In this document: positions 25,943 through 37,008 of the stretch, piece after piece
Numbering within the stretch: position 1 is the stretch's first letter
Layout: each line of letters starts with the position of its first letter
Source: Aquincola agrisoli
GTDB lineage: Bacteria; Pseudomonadota; Gammaproteobacteria; Burkholderiales; Burkholderiaceae_C
Direction of reading: 5' to 3'
NCBI RefSeq assembly: GCF_036621135.1
Contig: NZ_JAZIBG010000036.1
Coordinates: 310,001 to 374,000 of the forward strand
DNA: 64,000 nt
The notes under the pieces: model-generated
What the model was told of the DNA's origin: nothing
What the model saw: only the letters and a program-made list of their open reading frames with translations
Databases searched by the model: none
Position numbers and translations under genes: made by a program

Positions 25943-28702
25943 TCAGAACGCGTACTGCGCGTTGAGGTACAGCGTGCGGCCGCGTGGATCGGTGTAGCGG
26001 TTGTCGTAGCCGATCTGGTGGCCGCCGTCGATCTTCAGCGACAGCGGCGGGTCGCGGTCGAACAGGTTCAGGATGCCGGCCGTCAGCGTCAGCGCCTTGC
26101 TGGCGGCATAGCGCGTCTGCAGGTCCACCGTGGTGTAGCTCGACACCCGGCGGCCCGTCATGTCGACCACGTCGCCGAGCGAGCCGTCGGGGTTGAGCTC
26201 GCGCACCAGCCCGCAGGCATCGGCCGTGCAGTCCGCATCCCGGTAGCCCGAGCGGTAGTTCAGCGTCAGCGTGTTCTGCCAGGCGCCGCTGTACAGCGTG
26301 CCCGACAGGCGCACCAGGTTGCGGAAGGTCGTCTTGCCGTCCTCGTAGCGGCCCAGGCTGGAATGCCAGGCGCCGCCGGACTCGCGCTGATACTTGTAGC
26401 TGAAGATGTGTGACCACTTCAGCGTGTTGACCAGCCGGCCGAACGGCGTGTCCAACGTCAGCCGCCCGTCCCAGTCGATGCCGGTGTAGCGCTCCTCGCC
26501 GAGGTTCTCGTTGGGCAGGTACAGCGCGACCAGATGACGGTTGGTGCCGGGGTCGACGAAGACGGTGAAGTTCTTCAGGTACGCGGCATCGTCGGCCATC
26601 ACCGCAGACTCCGACAGCTCCAGGATGCGGTCCTTGATGCGCACGTGCCAGAGGTCGGCCCCGACCGAGGCCCAGGCCACCGGCTCGAAGCGCAGCCCGA
26701 CGCTCAGCTGGCGCGACTTCTCCGGCTGCAGGTCCTTGGCGCCGCCGGCGATCACGTCGTACTGCGAGCCGTCGGGGGCGCAGGCCACCAGCGGATCGAC
26801 CGCCTTCAGCGCCGCGAGCGCCGCCTGCGGGCAGTTGTAGGCCCCGCCCGTCTTGCCGAAGTACTGCCGGCCCGCCGCGAGCTGCGGTGGCTCGGGCGCC
26901 CGGAAGCCGGTGCTGAACGAGCCGCGCAGCAGCCACTGCCGGCTCGGCTGGAAGCGCACCGCCAGCTTGGCGTTGTCGGTGGTGCCGAAGTCGCTGTAGT
27001 CGTCATGGCGCAGCGCGGCGGTGAACTCGAGCGTGCGCGTCACCGGCAGCACCAGTTCGCCGTAGAGGCCCCACACGTTGCGCGCGGCGTCGTAGGGCCG
27101 GTCCTGCGCGGTGTCGCCCGCGATGGCGTTGGTGACGCCCTGCGCGATCTCGCTGGGCCGGTACTCGATCGACTCGCGGCGGAAATCGGCCCCAATGCCC
27201 AGTTGCGCCCGGCCGCCGGGCAGCGAGAACAGCGGCCGCGCGCCGCGCAGCTCCGCCGAGGTCAGCGTCGACCAGCCCTGCGCGAAGGTGCCGAGGTACT
27301 GCATGCCGGCCAGGGCCTCGTTGCCCGCGGCGCCCTGCTGCCCGGGCAGCAGGAACGGGTCCAGCGCGCCGCTGCCCACGGCGGCCGTCAGCTCGTTCTG
27401 CTTCAGGTAGCCGCCGAGGTACTCCTTCGTCCACCGGCTTTGCGAGCGGGTCAGCGCGCCGGTGTACTCCCAGGCGCCGGCCGTGCCGCTCAGCGAGGCC
27501 GACAGGTGCAGCGTGCGGGTCCGGTCGTCGACCGTGCGCTTGCCGGTGTCGATGCCGCGCCAGTACGCGTAGAGGTCGTCGCCGTAGGTGGCGGTCGGGT
27601 CCAGGGCCTGGGCGCCACCGGGCATGTACAGGTCGTAGAGCGCGCTGCCCGTCGGGATCTGCGCGCCCACGGGCGCCGGCGCGATGCGCGAGGTCACGCT
27701 CAGCTCGGAGTACACGGCATCGAACTGCAGCAGCTTCGTGCCGCCGAGCGACTTGCTGAACGAGCCGAAGAGCGAAGTCTGCTCCGCCTCGGGCAGCGTC
27801 TCGATCGTCGGGACGAAGTCGAACTGGCAGAAGCCGTCCACGGCGACGTGTCCCCGCGCGCAGGCCTGGTTCTGGTTCAGGTAGCCGTTGCCCGCGTTGA
27901 ATCGCACCCCGCCCTGCGTCTCGGGGTCCACGATGATGTAGTTGGCCGGCGCGCCGTAGACGCTGCCGTTGAAGAACACGTAGCGCTTGCCGTCCTGGCC
28001 GAACGGGATGGTGCCCCGCCGCGAGAAGCTGCGCTCGGGCGCCAGCAGGTGCTGCTGGCGCTCGTGGCTGATCGACAGCAGCGTATTGTGGCCGTCGCGT
28101 TCCAGGCTGCCGAAGCCCTTGGTCGCGCTCAGCACCGTGTTGCGGCCCGCGCCCCCCTTGGGGATCGAGTGGTTGAGGCTCGCGGTGCCCGTCTCCAGGT
28201 CCTTGCGCAGGATGAAGTTGACGACGCCGGCGATCGCGTCGGCGCCGTAGATCGCCGAGGCGCCGTCGGTCAGGATCTCCACCCGCTCCACCGCCGCCAG
28301 CGGGATGGTGTTGAGGTTGGTCCCCGCGGTGAAGCCGGTGAAGTTCTGGCCGGCCCAGGCGGCCATGCGCCGGCCGTTGAGCAGCACCAGCGTGCGCTCG
28401 CCGCCGATGCCGTGGATCGAGGCATCTGCATAGCCGCCGCCGCCGCCGCCGACCGACTGCGACAGGTTCACGTGACCCTGCATCGCCGGCAGGTTCTGGA
28501 TCAGCTCGGCCAGCGAGGTGGCGCCGCTGCGCTCGATGTCGGCACGGTGGAGGATCTGCACCGGCAGCGCCGTTTCCGCGTCGATGCGCCGCACGGCCGA
28601 GCCGGTGACCTCCACGCGCTGGCTGCCGTCCTGCGCCCACGCGGCCACCGTCGCCAGCATGCAGCCGGCAGCGGTGCTCCGGAGGACCGTTCTCTTCAAC
28701 AT
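25943..28702 (-). CDS. TonB-dependent outer-membrane receptor
   Basis: A 919-aa outer-membrane beta-barrel importer. The signal peptide is MLKRTVLRSTAAGCML..AWAQ. A TonB-box-like RVEVTGS segment leads into the plug domain (about residues 30-150) with ASIHGIGGERTLVLLNGRRM and LTDGASAIYGADAIAGVVNF, then a 22-strand barrel ending in Phe (LNAQYAF). It carries a Gly-rich run SVGGGGGGYAD in the plug. The ATG at 28702 is chosen because AGGAG lies 6 nt upstream; a longer reading adds 15 residues before the signal peptide. It is the last gene, 57 nt behind the double ATPase, of a peptide-type ABC importer operon, which suggests joint uptake of a peptide or siderophore-like ligand. The ligand itself cannot be read from the sequence. 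Confidence 0.9.
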   Translation of the reverse strand: MLKRTVLRSTAAGCMLATVAAWAQDGSQRVEVTGSAVRRIDAETALPVQILHRADIERSGATSLAELIQNLPAMQGHVNLSQSVGGGGGGYADASIHGIGGERTLVLLNGRRMAAWAGQNFTGFTAGTNLNTIPLAAVERVEILTDGASAIYGADAIAGVVNFILRKDLETGTASLNHSIPKGGAGRNTVLSATKGFGSLERDGHNTLLSISHERQQHLLAPERSFSRRGTIPFGQDGKRYVFFNGSVYGAPANYIIVDPETQGGVRFNAGNGYLNQNQACARGHVAVDGFCQFDFVPTIETLPEAEQTSLFGSFSKSLGGTKLLQFDAVYSELSVTSRIAPAPVGAQIPTGSALYDLYMPGGAQALDPTATYGDDLYAYWRGIDTGKRTVDDRTRTLHLSASLSGTAGAWEYTGALTRSQSRWTKEYLGGYLKQNELTAAVGSGALDPFLLPGQQGAAGNEALAGMQYLGTFAQGWSTLTSAELRGARPLFSLPGGRAQLGIGADFRRESIEYRPSEIAQGVTNAIAGDTAQDRPYDAARNVWGLYGELVLPVTRTLEFTAALRHDDYSDFGTTDNAKLAVRFQPSRQWLLRGSFSTGFRAPEPPQLAAGRQYFGKTGGAYNCPQAALAALKAVDPLVACAPDGSQYDVIAGGAKDLQPEKSRQLSVGLRFEPVAWASVGADLWHVRIKDRILELSESAVMADDAAYLKNFTVFVDPGTNRHLVALYLPNENLGEERYTGIDWDGRLTLDTPFGRLVNTLKWSHIFSYKYQRESGGAWHSSLGRYEDGKTTFRNLVRLSGTLYSGAWQNTLTLNYRSGYRDADCTADACGLVRELNPDGSLGDVVDMTGRRVSSYTTVDLQTRYAASKALTLTAGILNLFDRDPPLSLKIDGGHQIGYDNRYTDPRGRTLYLNAQYAF

Positions 28703-28759
28703 GCGTGCTCCTCTGATGACTGCCAAGGTGCCTGTCTTTTCGGACATCCGCAGCCGCGC

Positions 28760-30646
<1,887 letters not shown>

Positions 30647-30647
30647 C

Positions 30648-32099
30648 TCAGGCCCCCTTGCCTGCCGGCTGGCGCACGGCACGTGCGCGGAAGGTGCGGG
30701 CCCGCGGATCGAACGCATCGCGCACGCCATCGGCGAACAGGTTGGCCGCCAGCACCACCGTCACCATGAAGCCGAAGGCCGCGGCGAACGACCACCACAC
30801 CACCGGGTCGCGGCTCATCTCGCTGCGCGCCAGGTTGATCATGCCGCCAAAGCTGTTCATCGACGGGTCGACGCCCACGCCCACGTAGGACAGCACGGCC
30901 TCGTAGAGGATCAGCGACGAGAACTCCAGCACCGTGACGATGAGCATCAGGTGCGCCACGTTCGGGAAGATGTGCCGCACCATGATGCGCGCAGGGCCGA
31001 CGCCGAAGGCGCTGGCCGCCTGCACGTACTCCAGCTCGCGCAGCTTCAGCGTCTCGCCGCGCAGCAGCCGGCACAGCCCCGCCCAGCCGGTGGCGCCCAG
31101 CACCACGCACAGCAGGAAGAGCTTCAGGTCGGCACGCTCCGCGCCGGTCTCGAACAGCTCGGGGTGCTTGTCGAGGAAGACCTGCACCATCAGCACGCAG
31201 GCCGCGATCAGCAGCACGTTGGGCACCGACGACAGCACGGTGTAGACGTACTGGATCACCTCGTCGATCCAGCCCTTGAAGTAGCCCGCCATGATGCCCA
31301 GCACCACCGCCAGCGGCAGCGTGGCGATCGTCGCGAGCGAGCCGATCACGAAGGCGGTGCGGATGCTCTTGAGCGCCTGGTAGAGCACGTCGTTGCCGGT
31401 GCGGTCGGTGCCCATCAGGTGGTAGGGCCCCGACAGCATCACGCTCGGGCCGGCCACCAGCGCCACCGCCAGCACCGTCCACAGCAGCGCATGCCAGGGC
31501 ACCGGCCCTTCGCGGTGCAGGATCGAGCGTGCGGTCTCCGCCGCGCCGGCGCGGCGCGCCCGGGCGAGCGCCAGCACCAGCAGCGCCGACAGCGCCAGCG
31601 CCACGGCCGCGCCCGCCGCCAGGCCGGCGAGCGCGAGGCGGGCCACGTCGCCCACGTGCTCGCGGGCCGGGTCCTGCAGGTGCGCGCCGCCGAACTTCAG
31701 CCGCGGCGCGGTGCGCACCACGCGGCCGTCGACCTCAACCGATTCGCGGTTCCAGCTCTCGGTGGCGAGCGGATGCGAGTACGTCGACTCGCGCGACTCG
31801 ACCAGGTCCCAGAGCCAGGCGTCGAGCAGCGAGCGCACGCGCGCCTCGTAGGCGGGCGCCGCGCCTTCCACGCCGGGCGCCGGCGGCAGCAGCGGGCGGT
31901 AGTGGATGCTGTCCACCAGCGTGACGCCCAGGCACAGCACGAGGACGACCGACGACGACAGCGCCGCCGGATCGCGGAACACCTTGCGCCAGTTGACGGC
32001 CAGCGCGGGCTTGCGCAGCACCATCACCGCGTACGCGGCCAGCGCGGCGAGCATCAGCCACACGGCGACGTCGGTCCACAGCGGTACGAACTTGGGCAT
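30648..32099 (-). CDS. Peptide-type ABC transporter permease (DppC/YejE-like) with enlarged N-terminal region
   Basis: A 483-aa permease, longer than the usual 300-350 aa. The C-terminal half is a standard BPD_transp_1 domain: LMGTDRTGNDVLYQALKSIR, then helices, and the ATPase-contacting EAA-type loop YVQAASAFGVGPARIMVRHI. The N-terminus carries extra helices at about residues 8-28 and 48-64, a predicted periplasmic stretch of about 90 residues (65-152), and another helix at 153-180 before the normal domain. The ATG at 32099 (MPKFVPLWTD) follows the DppB-like gene by 14 nt. It pairs with that permease. The large soluble insertion is unusual and may contact the binding protein. Confidence 0.9.
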   Translation of the reverse strand: MPKFVPLWTDVAVWLMLAALAAYAVMVLRKPALAVNWRKVFRDPAALSSSVVLVLCLGVTLVDSIHYRPLLPPAPGVEGAAPAYEARVRSLLDAWLWDLVESRESTYSHPLATESWNRESVEVDGRVVRTAPRLKFGGAHLQDPAREHVGDVARLALAGLAAGAAVALALSALLVLALARARRAGAAETARSILHREGPVPWHALLWTVLAVALVAGPSVMLSGPYHLMGTDRTGNDVLYQALKSIRTAFVIGSLATIATLPLAVVLGIMAGYFKGWIDEVIQYVYTVLSSVPNVLLIAACVLMVQVFLDKHPELFETGAERADLKLFLLCVVLGATGWAGLCRLLRGETLKLRELEYVQAASAFGVGPARIMVRHIFPNVAHLMLIVTVLEFSSLILYEAVLSYVGVGVDPSMNSFGGMINLARSEMSRDPVVWWSFAAAFGFMVTVVLAANLFADGVRDAFDPRARTFRARAVRQPAGKGA

Positions 32100-32113
32100 G
32101 TCGGGCGCCTTCC

Positions 32114-33097
32114 TCAGCCGAGCCGCACCCGGGGGTCGGCCCAGGTGTAGGCGATGTCGATGAGCACGTAGGTGGCGATGTAGAGCAGCGAGCCGAGGAA
32201 CACCATCGTGCGCACGATCGCGAAGTCCTGCTTGCCGATCGCCTCGATCACGTAGGCCCCCAGCCCCGGCAGCCCGAAGAAGCTCTCGAACACCAGGCTG
32301 CCGAGGAACACGTAGGGCAGGTAGCTGCCGGCGCTGGTGATGATCGGGATCAGCGCGTTGCGCAGCACGTGCCGGTACAGCACCCGCATCTCCGACAGCC
32401 CCTTCGCGCGCGCGGTGCGCACGTAGTCCTTGCCGATCTCCTCCAGGAACATCGCGCGGTAGAGCCGCGCCTCGCCGCCCAGCCGCGCCACCAGCGACAG
32501 CAGGATCGGCAGCAGCAGGAACTTCACCGCGTCGAGCCCCGGCGCGTAGCCGGAGATGGGCGCCAGCTTCAGCACGCGCGAGAACAGGAACTGCCCGACG
32601 ATGATGTAGAAGAGGCTGGAGATCGACAGCATCACCACGCAGGCCACCACGCCCCACACGTCGAGCCGCGTGCCGCGCAGCATCACCAGCAGCAGCGCGA
32701 ACGCGGTGCTCGCGATCACCTGCAGGATGAACAGCGGCAGCGCCATCTGCAGGCTCACCCACATGCGTGTCGCCACCTCGGCGCCGATGTCGCCGGCGCT
32801 CTCGGAGTCGGCCCGGCCGAACTCCAGCGCGAACAGCGAGACCGAGCGGTCCCAGAAGATCGTCTCGGTGAGCTGCGCCGTGCCGGACGCCTGCGTGTTC
32901 CAGTACAGCGGCTTGTCGTAGCCGCGCTCGACCTTCCACTTCTCGACCGCTTCCTGCGTGATGCGCTTGCCGCCGAGGTTCAGGCGCGCCATGTCGTCGG
33001 GCGTGTTGACGGTGAAGAACAGGAAGAAGGTCGCCAGGTTCACGCCCAGCAGGATCAGGGCGCCGTAGGCGATGCGGCGCAGGATGTAGGACAGCAT
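32114..33097 (-). CDS. Peptide-type ABC transporter permease (DppB/YejB-like)
   Basis: A 327-aa inner-membrane permease. It begins MLSYILRRIAYGALILLGVN, the classic DppB/OppB first helix. A periplasmic segment follows (about residues 30-115), then five helices with the EAA loop RTARAKGLSEMRVLYRHVLRNAL, which contacts the ATPase. It ends DIAYTWADPRVRLG, close to the usual ..YxxLDPRIR end. It lies 24 nt after the binding-protein gene and 14 nt before the second permease. The periplasmic loop is longer than in Dpp and resembles YejB-type systems. Confidence 0.93.
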   Translation of the reverse strand: MLSYILRRIAYGALILLGVNLATFFLFFTVNTPDDMARLNLGGKRITQEAVEKWKVERGYDKPLYWNTQASGTAQLTETIFWDRSVSLFALEFGRADSESAGDIGAEVATRMWVSLQMALPLFILQVIASTAFALLLVMLRGTRLDVWGVVACVVMLSISSLFYIIVGQFLFSRVLKLAPISGYAPGLDAVKFLLLPILLSLVARLGGEARLYRAMFLEEIGKDYVRTARAKGLSEMRVLYRHVLRNALIPIITSAGSYLPYVFLGSLVFESFFGLPGLGAYVIEAIGKQDFAIVRTMVFLGSLLYIATYVLIDIAYTWADPRVRLG

Positions 33098-33121
33098 GGA
33101 GGCGGGACCTGCTCTTTCGCT

Positions 33122-35347
33122 TCAAGCCAGCACGTCGCCGCGTGCGTTCGTCCGCTCGCGGCGGCGCAGGCTGCGCGCGGCCACCAGCACCAGCGCGGCC
33201 AGGCCGCCGGCGATCAGCAGCAGCGGCCACCAGACGGGCTCGTTCCACGCCTTCTGCCGCGCCGCGCGCTCGGGCACGTCGAGCCGCAGGTAGCGCCCCT
33301 GGTCGCGCACCAGGATCGCCGGCTTGGAGTTGTGCACCCATCGTTGCACCGCCGCCGAGGCGTGCGGGAAGTAGCCCATCGTCCACGGCGCGTCGACCTG
33401 CACGGTGCGCACGGCCTCGTCGATGACACGCTGCTTCTCGGGGCCGTCGTCGAGCGACTTCATGCGCGTGAAGAGCCGGTCGAACACCGGGCTGGCGTAG
33501 TTGGAAGTGTTCTCGCCGTCGTGCCTGGTCTTGCCGTTCGGGCCGTACAGCAGGAAGAGGAAGTTCTCGGCGTCGGGGTAGTCGGCGTTCCAGCCCAGCC
33601 AGTAGATCTGGTAGGTGCCCTTGCGCACCTTGTCCTGGAACTGGTTGTTCTCGGTCGCGCGCACCTCGAGCTGGATGTCGATCTTGGCGAACTGCCGCAC
33701 CACCCAGTCGATGCCCGGCTTGCGCTCCGGCGTGGCCGGTGCGTAGAAGTCGTAGTTGAGCACCAGCGGGCGGCCGGTCTTCGCATCGCGGCCGTTGGGG
33801 TAGCCCGCCTCGGCCATCAGGCGCTTGGCGTCCTCGATCGGCCGGCGCTCGACCCGGCCGTCGACCAGCCGGTGCGTGACCGGGTTGTGGTAGCCCGGCT
33901 GGCCCTCGTGCGAGCCGAAGATGCCCGGCGGCAGCGGGCTCATCGCGGCGTCGCCGGCGCTCTTCGGGAAGACCTTGGAGTACTCCTCCCAGTCGATCGC
34001 GATCGAGATGGCTTGGCGCAGCTTGCGGTTGCGCTCGGCCTGCGCCGGCGAGTCGCCCTCGCCCACCACCGGGTCGAGCATGTTGAAGCCGATGAAGTAG
34101 CTGTTGACGTCGGAGAAGCTCTCGAGCCGGAAGCCCTTGTCGGTGTACTCGCGACGCACGTCGTCGGAGTCCTGCATGTCGATGAGGTAGTCCTTGCCGG
34201 TGTCGGTGCGCTCGAACACCTCGACGTCGTAGTAGCCCTGGCGGAACTTGTTCTTCAGCGGCACGCCTTCGCGTTCCACCGTCAGCACGATGGTGTCGAT
34301 GAAGGGGGTCGGCTTGCCGCAGTCGTCGAGCAGGCCGGCCTCCTTGTCGCCGGGCATGCCTTCGCACGGGTACGGCTCGCCGCGGTAGTTCGGGTTGCGC
34401 TTCATCACGTGCAGCCGGTCCTGCACGAACTCCGTCATCATGTACGGGCCGGTGCCCACCGGCCAGCGGTCCAGCGAGATGCCGCGCTCGGCCATGCCGG
34501 GCTGCGCGTAGAACGCATCGGCCTCCCACGGCAGCGGCGCCGTGAAGGTCATCTGCATCCAGTAGCTCCACTGCGGGTACTTGCCCTTGATCCGGATGCG
34601 CAGCAGGTGCTTCTCGGGCGCGGTGGCACCGGCCAGCGGCCAGCGGCGGAAGTCGAGGAAGGGCTTGTCCAGGCTCGCCGGGTCCAGCCCCTCGCGCAGC
34701 CTGGCATCCTCGGCGCGCACGCGTTCGCCGTACTCGCGCAGCCCGACGACGTACTCCGCGAACAGGCCGAAGATCGGGGTCGTGGTGCGCGTCGTCGCGT
34801 GGCGCTTGAGGGCGTAGACGAAGTCCTCGGCCACCAGCTCGCGCGTGCCGGTGTGCTCGAAGTCCATCGGCGTGCGGCGCGCGCCGAGCTCGCCGGGCGC
34901 CATCGGGTGGTCGGTGTGGTAGCGGTAGCGGCCCTGTTCGTCCTTGGCGAAGGCCGGGTGCGGCTGGAACAGGATGCCGGGCTTGATCGGCACGTCGTAG
35001 ATGCTCTCGGCGATCAGCGTGCTGTCCGCGTCGTCGGGCAGCGGGCGGCCGTCCTTGTCGACGTAGCGCGGATGCACGACCTGCGCCGCCGTCTTGGGCA
35101 CCAGCTCGAACGGCCGCTTCAGGTAGTGGTAGCCGTAGGGCGGCTCGTAGATCTGGTAGGTGAACGGCGTGTCGTTCGACCAGTACGACGCGGTCGGATC
35201 GAGGTGCCGGGGCGAGCTCTGCAGCGCGGCCGAATAGAGCGTGTTCGAGGCCGCGGCGCCCGCCGGCCAGGGGTTGTTGTCGCACGCGGCCAGCAGCACC
35301 GCCGCGGCCACCGCCCACCCCCAGCGCAACCCACCCACCAGCGCCAT
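33122..35347 (-). CDS. Family-5 extracellular solute-binding lipoprotein (peptide ABC importer) with C-terminal membrane anchor
   Basis: A 741-aa SBP_bac_5 protein. The lipobox LLAAC (AVLLAACDNN) gives a lipid-anchored N-terminus. The body has peptide-binding protein features such as WPVGTGPYMMTEF, RNPNYRG and LRQAISIAIDWEEY. It is larger than typical DppA/OppA (about 540 aa). Oddly, residues 706-724 (WWPLLLIAGGLAALVLVAAR) form a predicted membrane helix followed by a basic tail, so the protein may be anchored at both ends. The ATG at 35347 has an excellent AGGAGGT site 5 nt upstream; longer readings lack one. First gene of the importer operon that ends with the TonB-dependent receptor. Confidence 0.9.
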   Translation of the reverse strand: MALVGGLRWGWAVAAAVLLAACDNNPWPAGAAASNTLYSAALQSSPRHLDPTASYWSNDTPFTYQIYEPPYGYHYLKRPFELVPKTAAQVVHPRYVDKDGRPLPDDADSTLIAESIYDVPIKPGILFQPHPAFAKDEQGRYRYHTDHPMAPGELGARRTPMDFEHTGTRELVAEDFVYALKRHATTRTTTPIFGLFAEYVVGLREYGERVRAEDARLREGLDPASLDKPFLDFRRWPLAGATAPEKHLLRIRIKGKYPQWSYWMQMTFTAPLPWEADAFYAQPGMAERGISLDRWPVGTGPYMMTEFVQDRLHVMKRNPNYRGEPYPCEGMPGDKEAGLLDDCGKPTPFIDTIVLTVEREGVPLKNKFRQGYYDVEVFERTDTGKDYLIDMQDSDDVRREYTDKGFRLESFSDVNSYFIGFNMLDPVVGEGDSPAQAERNRKLRQAISIAIDWEEYSKVFPKSAGDAAMSPLPPGIFGSHEGQPGYHNPVTHRLVDGRVERRPIEDAKRLMAEAGYPNGRDAKTGRPLVLNYDFYAPATPERKPGIDWVVRQFAKIDIQLEVRATENNQFQDKVRKGTYQIYWLGWNADYPDAENFLFLLYGPNGKTRHDGENTSNYASPVFDRLFTRMKSLDDGPEKQRVIDEAVRTVQVDAPWTMGYFPHASAAVQRWVHNSKPAILVRDQGRYLRLDVPERAARQKAWNEPVWWPLLLIAGGLAALVLVAARSLRRRERTNARGDVLA

Positions 35348-35458
35348 GCACCACCTCCTGCATCCCGGGCCAGCGGCCCGGCGGGAAATTCTAGAAGCGC
35401 CCATGCCCAGGCCCCGCAGCATCCGTGCCAGCGCCGGCGGCATGCGGCGGGCCGCCCG

Positions 35459-36463
35459 TCACCAGCCGATGAAGGCGTCGCGGCCCTGCACGGCCAGCGT
35501 CACCTTGGCGCCCACGGGCAGGCAGACCTTGGTCGGCACGTGGCCGAACGGCAGGCCCGTCAGCAGGGGCACCGGGCACACCGAGCGCAGGTGTTCGACG
35601 ACCGACTTGAGGTTGTAGCCGCGGTCCAGCGGCGACTTCTTCCAGCCCGTGAACTCGCCCAGCAGCACTGCCTTCTGCTGCGCGAGCACGCCGGCCTGGT
35701 GCAGCTGCAGCAGGCTGCGCTCGATGCTGTAGGGGTGTTCGTTGACGTCCTCCAGGAAGAGGATGCCGCCGCGGATGCGCCGCGCCGCGGGCCAGTGCGG
35801 TGTGCCCAGCAGCGTGGTGACGATGCGCAGGTTGCCGCCCCACAGCGTGCCGCGCACGTCGAGGCCGTCGAAGCCCTCGGTGGTGCGGAAGCCCAGCGCC
35901 TCCAGCTCGCCGGACATCGCCTCCAGGAAGCAGGCCTCGGTGACGTCGTCGACGCCGCCCGCCTCGTCGGTCGCGCCGAAGTCGCCGCAGGCCATCGGGC
36001 CCGCCCAGGTCACGCCGCTGCCGGCGTGCGCCAGCAGGCCGAGCTGCAGCGCGGTGATGTCGCTGTAGCCCACCCAGCGCGTGCCCTGCTCGACGCTGCG
36101 CGCCAGCACCGGCCAATCGATGCGGTCGAGCAGCCGCGTCAGTCCGTAGCCGCCGCGCGCCGCCATCGCGACCGAAGGAGCGGACTCGGCCACGCGGTGC
36201 AGCGCGGCCAGCCGCGTGTCGTCGTCGCCGGCGAAGCGCTGGTGCCGCGCCAGCACGCTGGGGTCGAGCGTGACCTGGAAGCCGTGGGCGGCCAGCCGCT
36301 TCGCGGCACGGCGCAGCGCGGCGGCCTCGGCGACCACGCCGGCGGGCGACAGCAGCGTCAGCGTCCGCGGGCCGTCCGCGCGGGGGTCGTGATGGTGATG
36401 GTCGTGGCCGGGTTCGTCATGGCCAGGGCCCTGCGCAGGGCGGGAACGTCGTGTCGCGGTCAT
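35459..36463 (-). CDS. ldcA: Muramoyltetrapeptide (L,D-) carboxypeptidase, S66 family
   Basis: A 334-aa cytoplasmic serine peptidase that removes the terminal D-Ala from recycled murein tetrapeptides. The family blocks are GGYGLTRLLDRIDW, the nucleophile Ser in WVGYSDITAL, GGNLRIVTTLLGTP, the Glu in LFLEDVNEHPYSIER and the His in LPFGHVPTKVCLPVG; together they form the Ser-Glu-His triad. The ATG at 36463 overlaps the tadA stop by 4 nt. The first about 30 residues hold a His-rich stretch (GHDEPGHDHHHHD) not needed by the family; it may bind metal or be chance. Part of a tadA-ldcA pair. Confidence 0.9.
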   Translation of the reverse strand: MTATRRSRPAQGPGHDEPGHDHHHHDPRADGPRTLTLLSPAGVVAEAAALRRAAKRLAAHGFQVTLDPSVLARHQRFAGDDDTRLAALHRVAESAPSVAMAARGGYGLTRLLDRIDWPVLARSVEQGTRWVGYSDITALQLGLLAHAGSGVTWAGPMACGDFGATDEAGGVDDVTEACFLEAMSGELEALGFRTTEGFDGLDVRGTLWGGNLRIVTTLLGTPHWPAARRIRGGILFLEDVNEHPYSIERSLLQLHQAGVLAQQKAVLLGEFTGWKKSPLDRGYNLKSVVEHLRSVCPVPLLTGLPFGHVPTKVCLPVGAKVTLAVQGRDAFIGW

Positions 36464-36999
36464 CGGGGTTCGAAGGGAGGATCGGCGGGCAGCTCGGTCG
36501 CCTCGCCGGTGGGGATCGCCGGGAGCCGCTGCGCGCGCTGCTGGGCGCGGCGCTCGGCGAAGAAGGCGCGCAGCAGCTGCGCGGAGGACTCGGCCAGCAC
36601 GCCGCCGACGACCTCGGTGTGGTGGTTGAGCTGGCGCTGGCCGAACAGGTCGAGCACCGAGCCGGCCACGCCGGTCTTCGGGTCGGCCGCGCCGAACACC
36701 ACGCGCCTGACGCGCGCGTGCATCAGCGCCATCGCGCACATCGCGCAGGGCTCGAGGGTGACGTACAGCTCGCAGTCCGGCAGGCGGTAGTTCTCCAGCA
36801 GCTGCGCGGCGTGGCGCAGCGCCACGATCTCGGCGTGCGCGGTGGGGTCGTGCGTGGTGATGGGGCGGTTGTAGCCGGTCGCGATCACCTGCCCTGCGCG
36901 CATCACGACCGCGCCGACCGGCACCTCGCCAGCGAGCTGGGCGTTCAGGGCCTGGTCGAGCGCCAGGCGCATCGCGTAGTCGTCGGCAGGGGTGGACAT
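36460..36999 (-). CDS. tadA: tRNA adenosine(34) deaminase TadA
   Basis: A 179-aa zinc deaminase that converts A34 to inosine in tRNA-Arg(ACG). The catalytic motif H55-A-E57 (DPTAHAEIVALR) and the zinc cysteines C85 and C88 (LEPCAMCAMAL) are in place, followed by RVVFGAADPKTG and the NHHTEVVGGVLA helix that is typical of TadA. The C-terminus extends about 20 residues beyond the E. coli protein with a low-complexity tail. It overlaps ldcA by 4 nt and begins just after the metallophosphoesterase stop (9 nt). Confidence 0.94.
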   Translation of the reverse strand: MSTPADDYAMRLALDQALNAQLAGEVPVGAVVMRAGQVIATGYNRPITTHDPTAHAEIVALRHAAQLLENYRLPDCELYVTLEPCAMCAMALMHARVRRVVFGAADPKTGVAGSVLDLFGQRQLNHHTEVVGGVLAESSAQLLRAFFAERRAQQRAQRLPAIPTGEATELPADPPFEPR

Positions 37000-37008
37000 G
37001 CCGCTACG

